Part shown: positions 1 to 12,329 of the stretch, piece after piece
Numbering within the stretch: the stretch's first letter is position 1
How the letters are laid out: each line of letters begins with the position of its first letter
Assembly (NCBI GenBank): GCA_039602395.1
Contig: JBCNJP010000003.1
Span: 32,267,392-32,331,391, forward strand
DNA from: Deinandra increscens subsp. villosa
Taxonomy: Eukaryota; Streptophyta; Magnoliopsida; Asterales; Asteraceae
Direction of reading: 5' to 3'
Length of the DNA: 64,000 bases
The notes under the pieces: generated by a model
What the model saw: only the letters and a program-made list of their open reading frames with translations
Told to the model about the DNA's origin: nothing
Databases searched by the model: none
Program-made: the position numbers and the translations under genes

Positions 1-80
1 GTCAATTTATTTTGTATTCTTATATTATGCTTCTGTTTGTGTAATGATTGTCATAATCGTTTTACGCATAAATTCCAACA
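1..80 (+). mobile_element. 3' end of copia 5' LTR
   Basis: These 80 bases are identical, base for base, to 8970-9049, the end of the complete LTR at 8133-9049. They end in TTCCAACA, the inverse of the TGTTGGAA that opens that LTR. The window therefore begins inside the 5' LTR of the copia element that closes at 9049. No methionine-tRNA primer site follows at 81, so the adjacent leader is altered or uses another primer. Confidence 0.85.
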
Positions 81-258
81 AACTTAAACAGATTCTTAGA
101 TTGTTGAAACAATCATTGTTTCTTGATATATGTTTATTCTGGTATAAAAACGTTTTTATGAATGTTATTAGAGAATGTTTTTAGATTCACATATTGTGTG
201 AACCAAAACAATTTGTTTAAAATATTTTTATCTCCAATTTGTTCGGTCTTGGCTCAAA
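81..258 (+). other. copia leader remnant, noncoding
   Basis: AT-rich sequence between the copia LTR end and the nested gypsy LTR. I see no open frame of note and no standard TGGTATCAGAGC primer site. It is assigned to the copia leader by position only. Confidence 0.4.
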
Positions 259-1615
259 TGTCACACCCCAAAAATTCTCACGCGCGGTAACGCACCGCAA
301 AGAGCGTGACAAACCAGGATCGCAGTCCATTAGTTACAACAAACGACCAATAGTTAATAAGAACGTTTCATATTTCAAAAATAAATATTTGAGAGTTTTA
401 CAAATGCGGAAGCATAAATACAATGAAAACGTTTAAGTAAAAACAATGTCACTTAAAGTGACGTGACTTGTCCAAAGACACTAAAAGTGTTTAAGTTACT
501 CATGCATGCGTACTCGTGATACTCGAACATCAGCAACCTGAGAATTAACATGCTAAAAAGTGTCAACACAAAGGTTGGTGAGTTCACAGGTTTAGTATTC
601 TCAAAACAATACAAGTTGTGTGAGCATAATCACTAATATATATCAGATAGCTAGCTAGGCTATATACATGAAACTTTGCACGTGATGGTCACCGAAGCTG
701 AGAGTTGTTTATAGTTTTCCTTTTTACGTTGAGGACGAATATAACACCCGTTCGATATCCAATCGTGCCAGCGCGACTGACCCGGGTGGGGTTTGTCAAA
801 CCCAGTAGTACTACAATATATTTCCCGCTATCATCAACAAATACTAACGGTACCATGAGATGGACTTTGTTGTCTAGTGTGCCTCAGTAATCAATTATCG
901 TGTGATATATAAAAGTCTAATTATCTCAGTTTTGTAAATCATGCATGTTAATCTCCCCCAACAGGATTTATAATAGTAAAATGGGGCCGTGAAACTCACC
1001 TTTGGGTGCACAGCAATTCCAGATAAATAACAACAGCGAGTAGCAAATAACGAGTCTTGTGTAATTTACCAAATACCTAACGAGCATGATAATGTAAGTG
1101 TGTGTCCAACATGAGTGACATAGCCTAGACGAAAATGACGAATAAATCCCAACGTGATGTGTGCGAGAACTTCCAACTCGATACATGACAAAATCGTTTA
1201 ATCAAATCAAGTTGACAATGGCGTTTTAGCCGAAATCATAATGCTCATTAAAATGTGAATCAAAAGATATTTATTATACCCTTATAAAACCGAGTAGTTA
1301 AAATGTTTATATTGCGAAGTACAACCAAAATGTATTATTCATATACGTATTTTTCTATATACATATAAGGGTTACCAAAACGTTTGTTTTATATTTCCCA
1401 AATACATATCCTTTTTACATTTTTCCAAATATACATCCTTTATAATTCTTGTCAAAATCCAATGTTTTATATAATAATCATATTATATGAACCAATGAGA
1501 CAAATACGAATGTAACGATTTCTACGAGTCCAAAATGACATGGAAGAACGATCGGTGACAAGTTTTGAGTCAAGAAAAAGTCAACAAAACAAAAAATAAA
1601 ATAAAACAACAAAAC

Positions 1616-1693
1616 TAGAGGTCACCGGGTTCGAACCCATCACCTCCGGCTCTATTTGCAGCGCCCAAGCCACTGGGCTAGAAGCTCAATTGG
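1616..1693 (-). repeat. tRNA-like segment (box A/box B)
   Basis: On the minus strand this reads like the 5' half of a tRNA-derived SINE or a tRNA relic: TAGCCCAGTGGCTTGGGC resembles box A, and GGGTTCGAACCC about 35 bases on is a perfect palindromic box B. I cannot fold a complete cloverleaf, so I do not call a functional tRNA. Confidence 0.45.
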
Positions 1694-1775
1694 TTGACAA
1701 TCCAACAGAAATGATTATGTACATCATAGGGACTGAAACCCAGTTTAGAAAAATCAAAACAGAAAAAGAAACGGG

Positions 1776-1845
1776 AGGTCGTGATTCGAACTCGCGACTT
1801 TCCATTCCCAACCTTAGTCCCAACAATCCAGAGAACCCACCTTTT
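1776..1845 (-). repeat. second tRNA-like segment
   Basis: On the minus strand a box-B-like GAGTTCGAATCACGACC follows an eroded box-A-like stretch, about 150 bp from the first tRNA-like segment and in the same orientation. It is probably a SINE head relic inside the LTR. Confidence 0.35.
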
Positions 1846-3090
1846 TGTTTTTCAACTTGATAATCAAATACATATCAATAAGGGAGTGTGAGTCTTCTTC
1901 CCCACCGTAAACCCTACACACCCCCAACCTCCATTAAAAACTGAATCAAAACTACAGAACCTCAACAGGGAAGAACGGAAACCTACGAACCATACAAACC
2001 GAATACTAAGGGTGTTGATAGGATTACCTTAGTGTAAAACAAACACCGAACACAAACTGCAGTGATGCGTATGATCGGAACTCGAACTAGACCGCTGCAA
2101 CGACCCCTCTGCTTTCGCGGTGACACTCCTGGTCGTCTTTCGATGCACGGTAACGGCTGAGGGGTGGCTTGTGGTGGTCGTAAAATGGTAACAATGGTGA
2201 CGAAAATGGTGAATACGCGCTTGGAGGTGATGTGGTTGCAGGCTTTCCCTTGTGGCGGAGGTTCGTCGGAACTAGGGAGAGTTTGAGACTCCTTTGGTGT
2301 GCCAAATGATTGAGGAAAAACAGGTTTTGTGGGTTCAGATTTGATGGCGACGACTGAGATTAGTAACCGATGGCTGCAATTAATCGAGATTGAATGGAGA
2401 GGTTATCGGCCAAAGGACCGTCTCCGTCGGTTTAAACATTCTGGGTATTAAATCGTTATTGAGAAATGGCAAAACTGGTCCCTCCAATTTACATGATAGG
2501 AAATCAAGTTTAGTCAATGACAACATTCATCCCTCCATGTTTAATTAAATAGAAATAGGTTTCTCAAATTGCAAGATAGGTCCCTCCAAGTTTAGAAAAA
2601 AGTTAACGAGGTCGACGAGGTTAACGGAGAAACATAAACGATGACTAAAACGTGTATTTTCATAACATATTTAACATGAGACGTTTATAAAAATATAAAC
2701 CTTGTTTCGTTCACATAAAATCACGAGTAATAATTCATAAATATATACTTTGAGTTCATATAAAATAATGAACATAAAATCATAACGATACGTGTATATA
2801 TTCTCACATAAAGTAATAGAAATGTTATGTACAATTACGTGACGCATTGTCACATAAAATCATAGAATATAATGTACATATATATACTTATACGTCACAT
2901 AAATCATAAGTATGATTTACATAAAATCATAGAATATCGAACGTCTAGAGTTTAAGTGCATGTTCGTATAGTGATGGTTACACAAACCCTAGTTACTTAG
3001 GTCAACACAAGTTAATAAATGTTGACACAATATTTATAACAATTTAGTTAGGTTAAATCAGAAAAAGGCCTGAAAAGACGGATTGTCACA

Positions 3091-4348
3091 GTATCCCCTT
3101 GTTGAAGAATTTTCGTCCCGAAAATTGCACGACGTGGCTAGTGAGCTAGTAAAAGAAGAATGAAAGAAAAATTTTTTGGTTCGTCACATCATCCCCTTGT
3201 TGAAAGAATTTCGTCCCGAAATTTAAGTTGGTAACAACTGTTTCAAGAATCTAATTGACAACAACGTATCGAAAGAATCCAGGTTTTCTACTCCAAAAGG
3301 AGTCAGGATGTTATGATCAAGAATGTGTGCCCAATGTTGAGGAGATGTCAAATGTTTAGAGATTTTCGAAAGGAATTCGAATTGAAAGTATATAAAAAAT
3401 GATTTTCCTATTAGGTGTTTTCTTACGAGAAGAGTTGAACCACTGTATTACGAGAATCGTGTTGAGTGGCAATGTCGAATAGAGGGACACGACAACCTAA
3501 GTATTTGAAATCAAACTTTCAACACGAAGAAAAATCATAGTACGTCCAAGTAGCCTCTATCTATCGTACATATTGCTAGGAGTGAGATTCTCATTTAGGG
3601 TCTCGTTTTTACTTAAGGTGTACGCATTCACCAATAGGCCGGGTGAATTGGAGTGAAGGAATATGAGTATCAGAGAATTGTGTGTGCATCAAGTCAATGA
3701 GTGTTTGTTTAGTAGACCCGAGGTCCAATCAAAACGTAAACGTCTGAATTTGTCTATCAACTAGCAAATAGCATAGAATTTACACAAGTCTGACCAAGTT
3801 AACATGAGGGCTCATTGGTTGATTTAGTCTTAATAAAGCATGACCAATTAAGTTCACATGATTCATAACAACAACACATTCACATTTCATGCAATAACGG
3901 TTCAAATAGCATACGAGTTTCTACAAACGTTTCCTTTAATGTTTGATACGATCAACGCATACCATCACACAATCTATCATGAGAGTCTTACCATACACGC
4001 ATACAATTGTCCCAACACCTTATATACTAGCATAAAATCTTGGCATGACATATTTTCAACACACAATTTCACAAACCAACCAACACAACCCATACGGTGA
4101 AAAGTTGACGGGGCAACTTCACACAGTCTTGTCATTCCCACCAAGGTAGGAGACTTAGGACCTTGTATGGTGGATGGTTTTCATACTCAATCAAGTTAAT
4201 ACATTCACAACATGTCATTTCCTGGTTCCTAATACGTTTCATACACATAACTAATCATGCAATTCAACGCAACTTATGTTTAAACCAGAACTTCAATAAT
4301 TAGTCAGTTTTTATACCCTAGTCATAGGATTAGATTCTCAAATCTAGC
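3091..4348 (-). mobile_element. gypsy internal remnant with PPT, no ORF
   Basis: 3091-3110 is an antisense polypurine tract (minus: AACAAGGGGATAC before the LTR). A second copy of the same motif, with a TCACATC lead, lies at 3183-3222. The rest to about 4340 has no credible frame and no pol motif. The end of this remnant is placed where copia coding similarity begins, so the right border is approximate. Confidence 0.5.
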
Positions 4349-4384
4349 ATGCATATACACATATGTTTTGTGAACATTTCTCAT

Positions 4385-4732
4385 GAGAAGGTCAAAAGTA
4401 AACAAACGGATGGCACTAAACAAAAGGCGATTAGGATCGGGACTGTAGAATTAAAAGTGTCTACAGGATGTACCCTTACCTTGGAAGATGTTTTCCATGT
4501 GCCTAGCATCAAGAAGAATGTTATCTCTGTGAGCAAGATGAATATCGATGGTTACTCGATATTATTTGCATCAACGAATTCGTGGAGGATGTTTCGTCAT
4601 CAAAATTCGGTTAAGTTTCATGCGGTAGGAACTGTTGTAGGAGGACTACATCGCTTAACTCTTTGGAGTGATGTTAAAGAGGTCATCGAGATATCTGATG
4701 ACGTGAGTGTTGGGGATAGCAACACTATATGA
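4385..4732 (+). pseudogene. copia pol fragment (protease to pre-integrase)
   Basis: An open stretch carries the copia signature LTLEDVFHVPSIKKNVISVS, found just downstream of the protease active site and leading into the GAG-pre-integrase domain. The downstream GLHRL-like motif is also present. The frame starts without a protease DSG and stops at 4730-4732, so this is an isolated fragment of polyprotein. It is in the same orientation as the RT/RNase H relic at 6560-7550 and probably belongs to the same element, with the integrase portion lost or unrecognisable. Confidence 0.7.
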
Positions 4733-5876
4733 TTTTATGTTTTAATTAAATAAGACTTTATTTCATTATCAAACAATTGATTTAAATAAGACTTTGTTCT
4801 GTTTTAGAATAAGTGTTTATGATTTAATAGTTTGCAATTATTATAATAAAATAGTTTGTTGCTTTGATGTTTGAGATTTACAATACAAACGTGTATTCAA
4901 ATTATTTCCGATCAGATAGTGCAAGATGTATGTTGCACATGTATAACTTGTGAGTTAAGATTAAACATATAAATCATATATGCAACACCTCCATATAATG
5001 TTAGATGATAAAGTGTATTAAAATACACAAACTTTGTACATCTTGTAGTGTTCCACATAATAGAAATGCACAAATGTGAATGGTGACAAACGTATGCTTG
5101 ATATCTCACTATGGACTACAATGTATGGTATTGTATATTATAAATCTTTATAGATTTATGAGGGTCAAGTAGATGCGCCTACCACATCTATGTTGTTGAA
5201 CTATTTGAGGACGTGATGTTCATTTTGGGAGAGTATCCCAAAAATGTATAGTTCTAGAAAACAAGGGATGATACATCGCTTGTGTAACGGACTGTTGAGT
5301 GTCAATTTGGTTGACTACATCTCAAAAAAATATTAATTGTATTATGGATTCTTTCATATTGGTTATGAATGCACTCACCAAATTTAATCGAATTAAGCGT
5401 CATGATAAGGCCTTCGAGTATCATTGGTGTTTTGGATACTAAGGCAAATAGGTTATGATCCTAAAACCGAATAATAGGTTATGTATGGTTATGTAACATA
5501 CATATGAGACGTACACAATGTTATTGGTCTAGTCTCACGAATTTGTCTAAATGAATGTGTGAATGTGGGAAACGGATATTGTGATATCCATTGAGGGTGT
5601 GATGAATCAGAATGATGCATCTTCTGTTCATATGCTAACGTATTGCAGTCTAAAGCATGCTAGACTAGCACTTGGTTGATTGTGATGCTCTATTGAGATT
5701 AATCAACTATAACATTCAAGATACACATGAACACAAGACTGGATTTGTGTATAGACAAAGTTCAAAGAAAGTCAACATTCGGTGTAAGGAACATGATATA
5801 AACTATGAAAAACTTGAATGACTAGATCATTAAAGTTGATATTACCTGGTTTTCGACGCCTATAGCAATTTTGATT
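4733..5876 (+). other. degenerate copia interior, no readable gene
   Basis: AT-rich sequence between two copia coding relics, with only short frames. The stretch 4970-5040 resembles 33470-33520 in the spacer downstream of CCT, a hint of another dispersed repeat. Nothing else can be supported. Confidence 0.3.
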
Positions 5877-5877
5877 T

Positions 5878-5999
5878 CTTCCGGACCACTGGTTCTTTCG
5901 AACAGGTTGTTCCGGACTAGTGTGGTCCTTCGGATAGGTTGTTCTGGAATCGTGCGGTTCTTCTGGAAAGGTTGTTCCGGACTCATGTGGGTCTTCCAC
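5878..5999. repeat. 33-bp tandem repeat
   Basis: Three consecutive 33-bp units (5901-5933, 5934-5966, 5967-5999) built on GGTTGTTCCGGACT...GTGG.TCTTC, plus a partial unit at 5878-5900. On the minus strand the period equals 11 codons in an open frame reading EDPHESGTTFP-like units, so it may once have coded. Confidence 0.75.
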
Positions 6000-6000
6000 A

Positions 6001-6559
6001 ATTTTTAGAATTATGCTAGAGGTTAACTTAGAATTATTCTAAGTATGAGATGCTTGTGTGAACATACTTATGGGAAAAGCATGTGTTGCTTACATCAACT
6101 CTAAAGCACTCGTGAGCTAATATATATAATGAGTTGAACCTATGGACCGTAATGATACATTTATTGTTCAAAGTGTGATCATATGTGATGTCACATAAAG
6201 CTTATCAAAGTGCATGCAATGTGGGGGAGAGAGACCATTTGAGAAACAACCAGTGTGATGGTTGAAATGGCATAACCATAGAGAAAGGGAGAACCTTTCA
6301 TCACCCTATTTGGATGCAATCCAATGACACTTAAATGTGGGAGTGGCTTGCATTTTATATATATGTTTGGAAATAAGGATTGAAATCATATGACTAAGTG
6401 GAGTACACAATAGTCATAAGGATGTGTTCACCTTGGAAAGACTATAATGTGGTCACAAGGGTACTTATTGCAAGTTAAGATTATAAATCTTGGCTGCAAA
6501 TTATCTTGGTTGGTTTGACGAATTGTGGGAACCATCTAGTTTATGATAACTGAGTGATT
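6001..6559 (+). other. degenerate copia interior
   Basis: No open frame or recognisable motif. It lies between the 33-bp repeat and the reverse transcriptase relic. Confidence 0.3.
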
Positions 6560-7550
6560 GGCATCCCGGGAAAGATCCACTAGCTCCCATGCAGATAATA
6601 TACTCATTGATTAAAGTAATGTCAAGACGTCTTGGATGCAAGATTTTGACACGAAAGACATGAGAATGGCAACTGTGGTTTTGGAAATTAAATAAAAAAC
6701 ATGAATTGAAAGTGGACTTATTTAAAGTCAAACCCACTGTGTGGACTAAAATTCTTGGGAAGTTATGGGAATGGTAAATAGCTTTTGCAAATGACTCTAA
6801 TGTGGCTAGAACTACAAACTGACACGCGTCAGTATCTAGCTAAGAACAGAGGAGAGCCTGTTTAGAGTACTCAAGAATTATTGGCAGTCTGATGTGTCTG
6901 ATGAGTTGTACTAGACCAGACTTAGTATACACTGTAAGCAAACTAAGTAGATACACAAGTAATCCAAGTTCAACTCATTGGAGTTGTGTGATTATGTTAC
7001 TTAGGTACCTAAGGTACACAAACTAATACGGGTTGCACTATAACAGATATCCAGCGGTGATTAAGGACATCGTAATCCAAGTTGGATATCTGATACGATA
7101 TTTGATACGAATGATTCCAGAGCAAATTGGATATCTGATACAAATGTATTCACACTTAGAAGTGCAACCATATCGTGGAAATTTTCAAAACAAAAGGTTA
7201 TTGTAGATCCACGATAGAAACATAATTCATCGCTTTAGATAAAGCTGGTGAAGAGATAGAATGGCTACGTCTATTGAGGATATACCAAGATGGCCTAAGC
7301 CGGCAACGGCCATATGTATGCACTGTGATAGCCAATCGGTAATTGGCAGAGCTCATAGCACAATGTATAATGGTAAGAATAGACATATAAGACGTATACA
7401 TAGTACGACAACTAATCTCTACTAAAATTATCACTGTTGACTATGTGAAGTCAAAGGATAATATTGCGGATCCGCTGACAAAAAGGCCTAAGTAGAGAGT
7501 TAGTCCGGATGTCGTCCATGGGAATGGGACTGAAGCCCATGAAAGATTGA
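6560..7550 (+). pseudogene. copia RT/RNase H relic
   Basis: Broken copia reverse transcriptase and RNase H. Around 6615-6665 a frameshifted match to the SRRLG...FDxKDM region is readable. At 6890-7045 the sequence reads SCTRPDLVYTVSKLSRYTSN and continues to a LLRYL motif, typical of the RT to RNase H junction. At 7432-7495 it reads VDYVKSKDNIADPLTK, the usual C-terminus of copia RNase H. An extra A in the run at 7479-7483 shifts the frame so that it meets a stop at 7493. Beyond the shift the expected C-terminal tail stays legible to a TGA at 7548-7550. Confidence 0.8.
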
Positions 7551-8132
7551 GTTTATATGAAGGAAAACCTAAATCAATTGACCGGAGATCCTAAGATCTG
7601 AGTTTAATAGGACAACCTAATTGTATGAACTAGTGAGGTCACTGTGGGGGAAGATTTGATAAACCCACGCACTTTCATAAGGGGATGTATGATTGGAATC
7701 AGTACATCTCCTAGTCTATTCCTAAAAGTGACAAGTACGAGGTTAAGCCTATGGATTTTAATGATTCAGCTGAGGCAGCCACACGTGGTGAATCACCTAT
7801 GTGAGAGAGAAGTGGGGTCGCTTCGAAGGGTGTTGAGAGGGGGCACAATACCTAAGAGCTCTCGCAGAACCAGGCTAATGTTCATGACCATAACGAACAT
7901 AACTATGAGGACTTGATATTGTCAAGAAGAGTCTTGTGTGAAGCACATTGTCGCCTACACAAACGGCAGACGAGTTTAAAGGCATCACCGCCTACTCAGA
8001 GCCAGTAGACTAAGTGTGTTTCATGAGCGAAGGTTCAAAGGGTAACACCTACCTATCGTATGCAAGATTCAACTGTTGAAACTTAATCAGAATCTGTTGC
8101 TTCTGAGATCAACCTCCATTCATGTGGGGGAT
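7551..8132 (+). mobile_element. copia 3' untranslated region and PPT
   Basis: Noncoding sequence after the pol stop. The purine run GTGGGGGA at 8124-8131 lies immediately before the 3' LTR and is the expected polypurine tract for plus-strand priming. The short frame in this region shows no family features. Confidence 0.6.
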
Positions 8133-9049
8133 TGTTGGAAAAAGTGTGTGTGAATGAGATGTTAATCTCAAAGAATTTTTTTATTTTTGGTTCAAGTTTA
8201 GAATGTGGTGTATCCTATCCCACATTGGTGGGGGAACAAAAGTTCTTCCAGTTTATAAGGATAACCCTCAAAGCCTTGAATAACTCATATGTAATGTTTT
8301 ACTCCGGCTTATACCCTCGCCCAGGGGGGATGCGAATCTTGGCTAATTGGATCGAAATTATGAACTCGTGCCCGCGCGACCTGCGGACACGAATGCAGCT
8401 CCGAAATGTGTGTCCGTGCGAGACACGTTTTTACTAATTTTCGAGCCACTATATGAGTAGATTCTAGAGTGGTTTTTTGTTTGTCAAACCGAAAACATTT
8501 TGCATTCCAAACTGATTAGTCATTATAATGGATTAATGACTTACTAATGACCATGGTGTAATGACTGTTTAATATGAACTAATGACTGAGTTATGGTCAT
8601 TAATCGTATGGTTATTTGCGTGTATAAATACACGGGTTTGGAAGCAAATGAATAACACACGAAAACATACTAAGATCCACAAATACATATTCACAAATCT
8701 GTCTGCAGCAGATTCGTTTCGTTCATCTAAGCAGATTCGTTTCATTCATCTCAGCAGCTATCATCCGACTTCGTTTCAGGCAGATAATCTTGTCCGGCAA
8801 TACATGTTGCTTCGAACCGGTGTACCCTGGGAACAGACGGCGAATCTGTTTAAGGGAATTGTGTCAAACACAAGCCCGATTCCGTCGTTTTTCTTGTCTT
8901 CTACTTTCAGGAATCGTTCCAGCCACCAGGTCGTCATCCGATTCACTGTGTCATCTATTCGGTTAGATCGTCAATTTATTTTGTATTCTTATATTATGCT
9001 TCTGTTTGTGTAATGATTGTCATAATCGTTTTACGCATAAATTCCAACA
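8133..9049 (+). mobile_element. copia 3' LTR (917 bp)
   Basis: Bounded by the perfect inverted octamer TGTTGGAA...TTCCAACA and preceded by a polypurine tract. Its last 80 bases equal window bases 1-80. It carries a TATA box. The matching target duplication (here CAATG or similar at 9050) lies outside the window on the left, so it cannot be verified. Confidence 0.9.
8623..8630 (+). promoter_or_regulatory. copia LTR TATA box
   Basis: TATAAATA about 420 bp before the LTR end, in sense orientation. It is followed about 30 bp on by an A-rich stretch suitable for initiation, so U3/R probably meet near 8655. Confidence 0.55.
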
Positions 9050-10954
9050 CAATGCTCCTCTTAATTTTGAATTGGGTGTTTACAGAGACCATGCATGGAT
9101 GATCTAAACTGAACCACAGTGTTAGGAGCAAGCCAAGAGATCAAACAAGGTAAGAATGTCCTTTTTGATGGCCTAAATACCCATTTTGAGGTAATGGTGA
9201 TGATTCCTAACATATATCATTCATGGATTGTGCATGAAACAGACGATTTAAAGTTTTGTTGAGCTTAAGGTTCTGATTAGAAGGAGACCCAAGTCAGAAA
9301 TTGATTGTACACTTCATTCTTACACAAGGTACAAATTCATTATGCATGCAAGTATTTTTTATACTTTTACTAAGTTTTAACCTCATGTTAAGGAGACTAG
9401 ATCATCTCTGTGGATGTGAAAGTCATGGAAATGAGATTTAGATCATTATGATGGAAACCCGGGTGATTATACAATCTTTTAAGCATGTATGACTTGTACC
9501 TTCTATTTTTTGGAAAGATCTAGAAATGGGTTAAGGAACCTGTGATGTCTCAGTACCTAAGAGAGTCTTAAAAATTAGACTAGTTTCATTATGGTGGAAA
9601 CCCGACAAACCGATTGGACCAAACATAAAAAATTACCAAAATCAGCAAAATGACAAAATAGCCGATGCGGACCGTCCGCATGCATGTAGGAATGGACGGT
9701 CTGCTTGCGGTGCTCAGTACCCAAGAGAATGTGGTTAGACAGACCGACTGAGGAGTCCAGATGACAATCTGCTTCGACTCATTCACAGAAACAAGTTTCT
9801 ATAAAGTTTACTATTTGACTCAGTAAGTTTGGACCAGATCTAAGATAGATTAAAAAGCTAGGATTGAGGGACCAATACATCTAAGTTAGATCAAAGTCCC
9901 CATGAAAAACCAAGAGGCTCATGTGATCAAACTTAGTCAAATTAGGAATTTCTGGTGTTGAGATTTTCACCTGAATGAGTCAAAATATATTAGTGATATG
10001 TTTAGATACTGATTAGGATAAGTATATGTGTTTATTCCTGTTAGGTTCTCGTTTTGACGTAGACTGAGCTTTAACCTGTCTGCAAAGTGTTTACCGCACA
10101 TTTTAGAGATAACTGTGAGTAACGTTAGCTTCCCATGTTTTAAACTTATGTTTTGGGGCTTCTTATGAGCTGTCAAACTGTTTTTATTATATTTTTTTGC
10201 TATTTCTATGATTTATGCATTGTTATATAATTTTTGGCATTATCTCTTGGGTATTTCCCGTGGGAAACTATTCGGGTCATTAAGGTACTCGGTTAACTAC
10301 CTTGAGGCATATATTTGAACTTCACAGTTGTTAGGAAGGAGACACGAGTCTCATATCACCAGAAGCACTAATGTAGTTATTTAGGATGATATGTCACATA
10401 TGTTTGTAACCTGAAAGGGGTACGGGGGCACGCACCTGTGCTTTCTGGATTGAGATTGACCTTAGGCAGGATCGTCGATTCTTAACAAAGCACGTGTATT
10501 TTAAAACTGAGATTTATGAGTCACTAGCTACGACTCACCAACAACTTTAGTTGTTGACATATATTAGCTCATAATACAGGTAAATAGCAGGGCGGGCCCG
10601 AAGGTGAGCAGATTTGGTTAACCCAAGTCAGATACTAGGCTAACATTTTGGGTGATATAGATTGTTAGTCTTATATTCCCTAGTAGTTTAGTTTGGTTAT
10701 GTCATGATTTTGTACTATGAGCATTTGATACAGTCTTAGGGTCATCTGGGACCTATTTCGGATATTTGTAATAACCGTGTGTACTTATTTAGATACTTAC
10801 CGTTTGGGTTATTTACATTATCCAAGTTGGACTGCCCGTCTTGTTGTTATGTGTATGGGAATTCTAGTTTGCTTCTGCGAGATTTGGTACAGATGGCCGG
10901 TCCCACACTCTCCTTCCCCGCTCCTGCCAGGGAGCGGCGGGGTAGGGTGTGACA
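9050..10954 (+). mobile_element. right part of a gypsy-type LTR, sense
   Basis: Ends GGGGTAGGGTGTGACA at 10954, the sense-strand form of the TGTCACACCC start seen in the antisense LTRs here. It carries the same conserved box in sense orientation at 10530-10560 (CGACTCACCAAC...GTTGTTGACA), then AATACAG/GTAAA at 10573-10584. A donor-like CAAG/GTAAGAATG lies at 9146-9158. No primer site follows, so it is a 3' or solo LTR interrupted on its left by the copia element. No coding region was seen. Confidence 0.6.
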
Positions 10955-12050
10955 AAGCCCATGCATAAAAACCCTCACCAAGTAATCTGACTCAAGCATA
11001 CGCCTACTGATCTATGGTGTCTGGTTAAGGCCACCACTATTGACAGTCGGAGTCACTACCATTTCCTATTTAGATAAATCTACTCCGGTTTAACCAACCT
11101 CACAATCAGCTCCATGGAAGATGTGCTCATGCCCCGTTTGAGATGCAACACGCCACCACATCGTAAAGCAAACTCCTCTGGCATAGAATCTCGACAATTT
11201 TTGTACTTCTTTCACATAAACTACTAAATCTTTTGTTGCGAAACACAAGCATTTTTTACAGTCGAAACCACCGTCCTCCCGTTGATCTATCGTTTGAATA
11301 ACTACTTTCGCCAACATGATTCAAGGGTACTCTGATTCTTCAAGAGAATATTGTAACACTAGTAAAATTCAAACCTACGTAGCTAAGGTGTGGTTTCTCG
11401 AACTTTCCCTCATAGCTTAATTATTTCTTCAGAGTTCGTATTCGATTGCTTCAAAGTGTCATTTTCGTGTTAGTTGACAACCCGTTTCATTGATTAGTGA
11501 CTTGTCGTTTTATTGACTAGAAGCCTACCATTTCACTGCTTATTGTTATTTGCACTGTATTGAACCATTGAAATTCTTATGCGCGTGATAGAATATATCT
11601 CTCGTAGTCATTTTCGCATGTTCTCATCAATTATCGAACATTGCTATTGAGAATTATTGTATAAAGATTTTATTTGTCCTATCATTCATTTGACCTTCAT
11701 ACCCGAGCACATCCGCCTATGGGGACCATAGGGAGTCAGTTGTGGCACCATCGATGTGCTCTATCTGTGGTGGAGCGATTAGTCCATGGTGTCTCAACGT
11801 AGTTAATGACGTGCTAAGTTTTTGCCCTAGTGATTATTTGGAGGCACACGGATCGATCCTAGAAAAAAAATACTTTTATTGGTGAACTGGCTAGTTGTGT
11901 GTGCCCACACTCCCATATCACATTACTGGCACATTAGGACTATAGAGAATGTACATAGCGTTACTATTTCTGGCTCAATGGGTATTTTCTTATAGACATT
12001 CTCATTTATTTCATCCTGAGTTGTATATTTTCTTTATTGTCATCGTTGCA
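10955..12050. other. anonymous spacer
   Basis: No recognisable gene. A minus-strand frame at 11090-11317 (75 codons, several cysteines) has no motif I know and no splice support. I see nothing else I can support. Confidence 0.3.
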
Positions 12051-12059
12051 TTGTACTGC

Positions 12060-12320
12060 AATTTTTTTTAACGGCCAACAAATGCAACCCGGACCACCTT
12101 GGATAACAAAATGGTAAAAGGTGTCCCACCGCCGCTAAGAGGAGACAGTGTTGGGAAGCACATGTTCATTGGCTGGACCAATTTCAGGAAAAAAACCCAC
12201 CCACCCAAGAACGGTGAACAAAAAGGGGAAAACCGGTGGCTCCCAGAATCGAACTCGTGACCTTAAGGTCATGAGTCCCGCCATCATCACCAGATGCCAC
12301 TAGAACAAGCTCTAGTGGTT
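12060..12320 (-). mobile_element. tRNA-derived SINE
   Basis: Flanked by a perfect 9-bp target duplication TTGTACTGC (12051-12059 and 12321-12329). On the minus strand it opens with a box-A-like AGCTTGTTCTAGTGG. A box B, GAGTTCGATTC, follows about 45 bases later within GGTCACGAGTTCGATTC. The element ends GGCCGTTAAAAAAAATT. Length (261 bp), internal RNA polymerase III boxes, A-rich tail and duplication together define a SINE, apparently complete. Confidence 0.88.
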
Positions 12321-12329
12321 TTGTACTGC

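Larger units (their letters stand above)
259..3090 (-). mobile_element. gypsy-type LTR, antisense (2832 bp)
   Basis: Begins TGTCACACCCC and ends GATTGTCACA on the plus strand, so it reads TGTGACAATCC...GGGTGTGACA on the minus strand. It is followed at 3091 by an antisense polypurine tract, which makes it the 3' LTR of a minus-strand element. It shares with the LTRs at 17865, 18974, 54128 and 62629 the start sequence, a GTCAAC...GGTGAGTTCACAGG box (561-590) and a GTGAAACTCACC box (983-1010). No second LTR copy is visible, so the element is truncated. A TCAAA pentamer precedes it at 254-258. Confidence 0.75.

Noticed and set aside
1616..1693. Functional tRNA gene
   Set aside because: Box A and box B are present, but I could not fold acceptor and anticodon arms.
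254..4342. TCAAA at 254-258 and 4338-4342 as target duplication of the first gypsy remnant
   Set aside because: The pentamer is common in AT-rich DNA, and the sequence before 4338 does not end in an LTR terminus.
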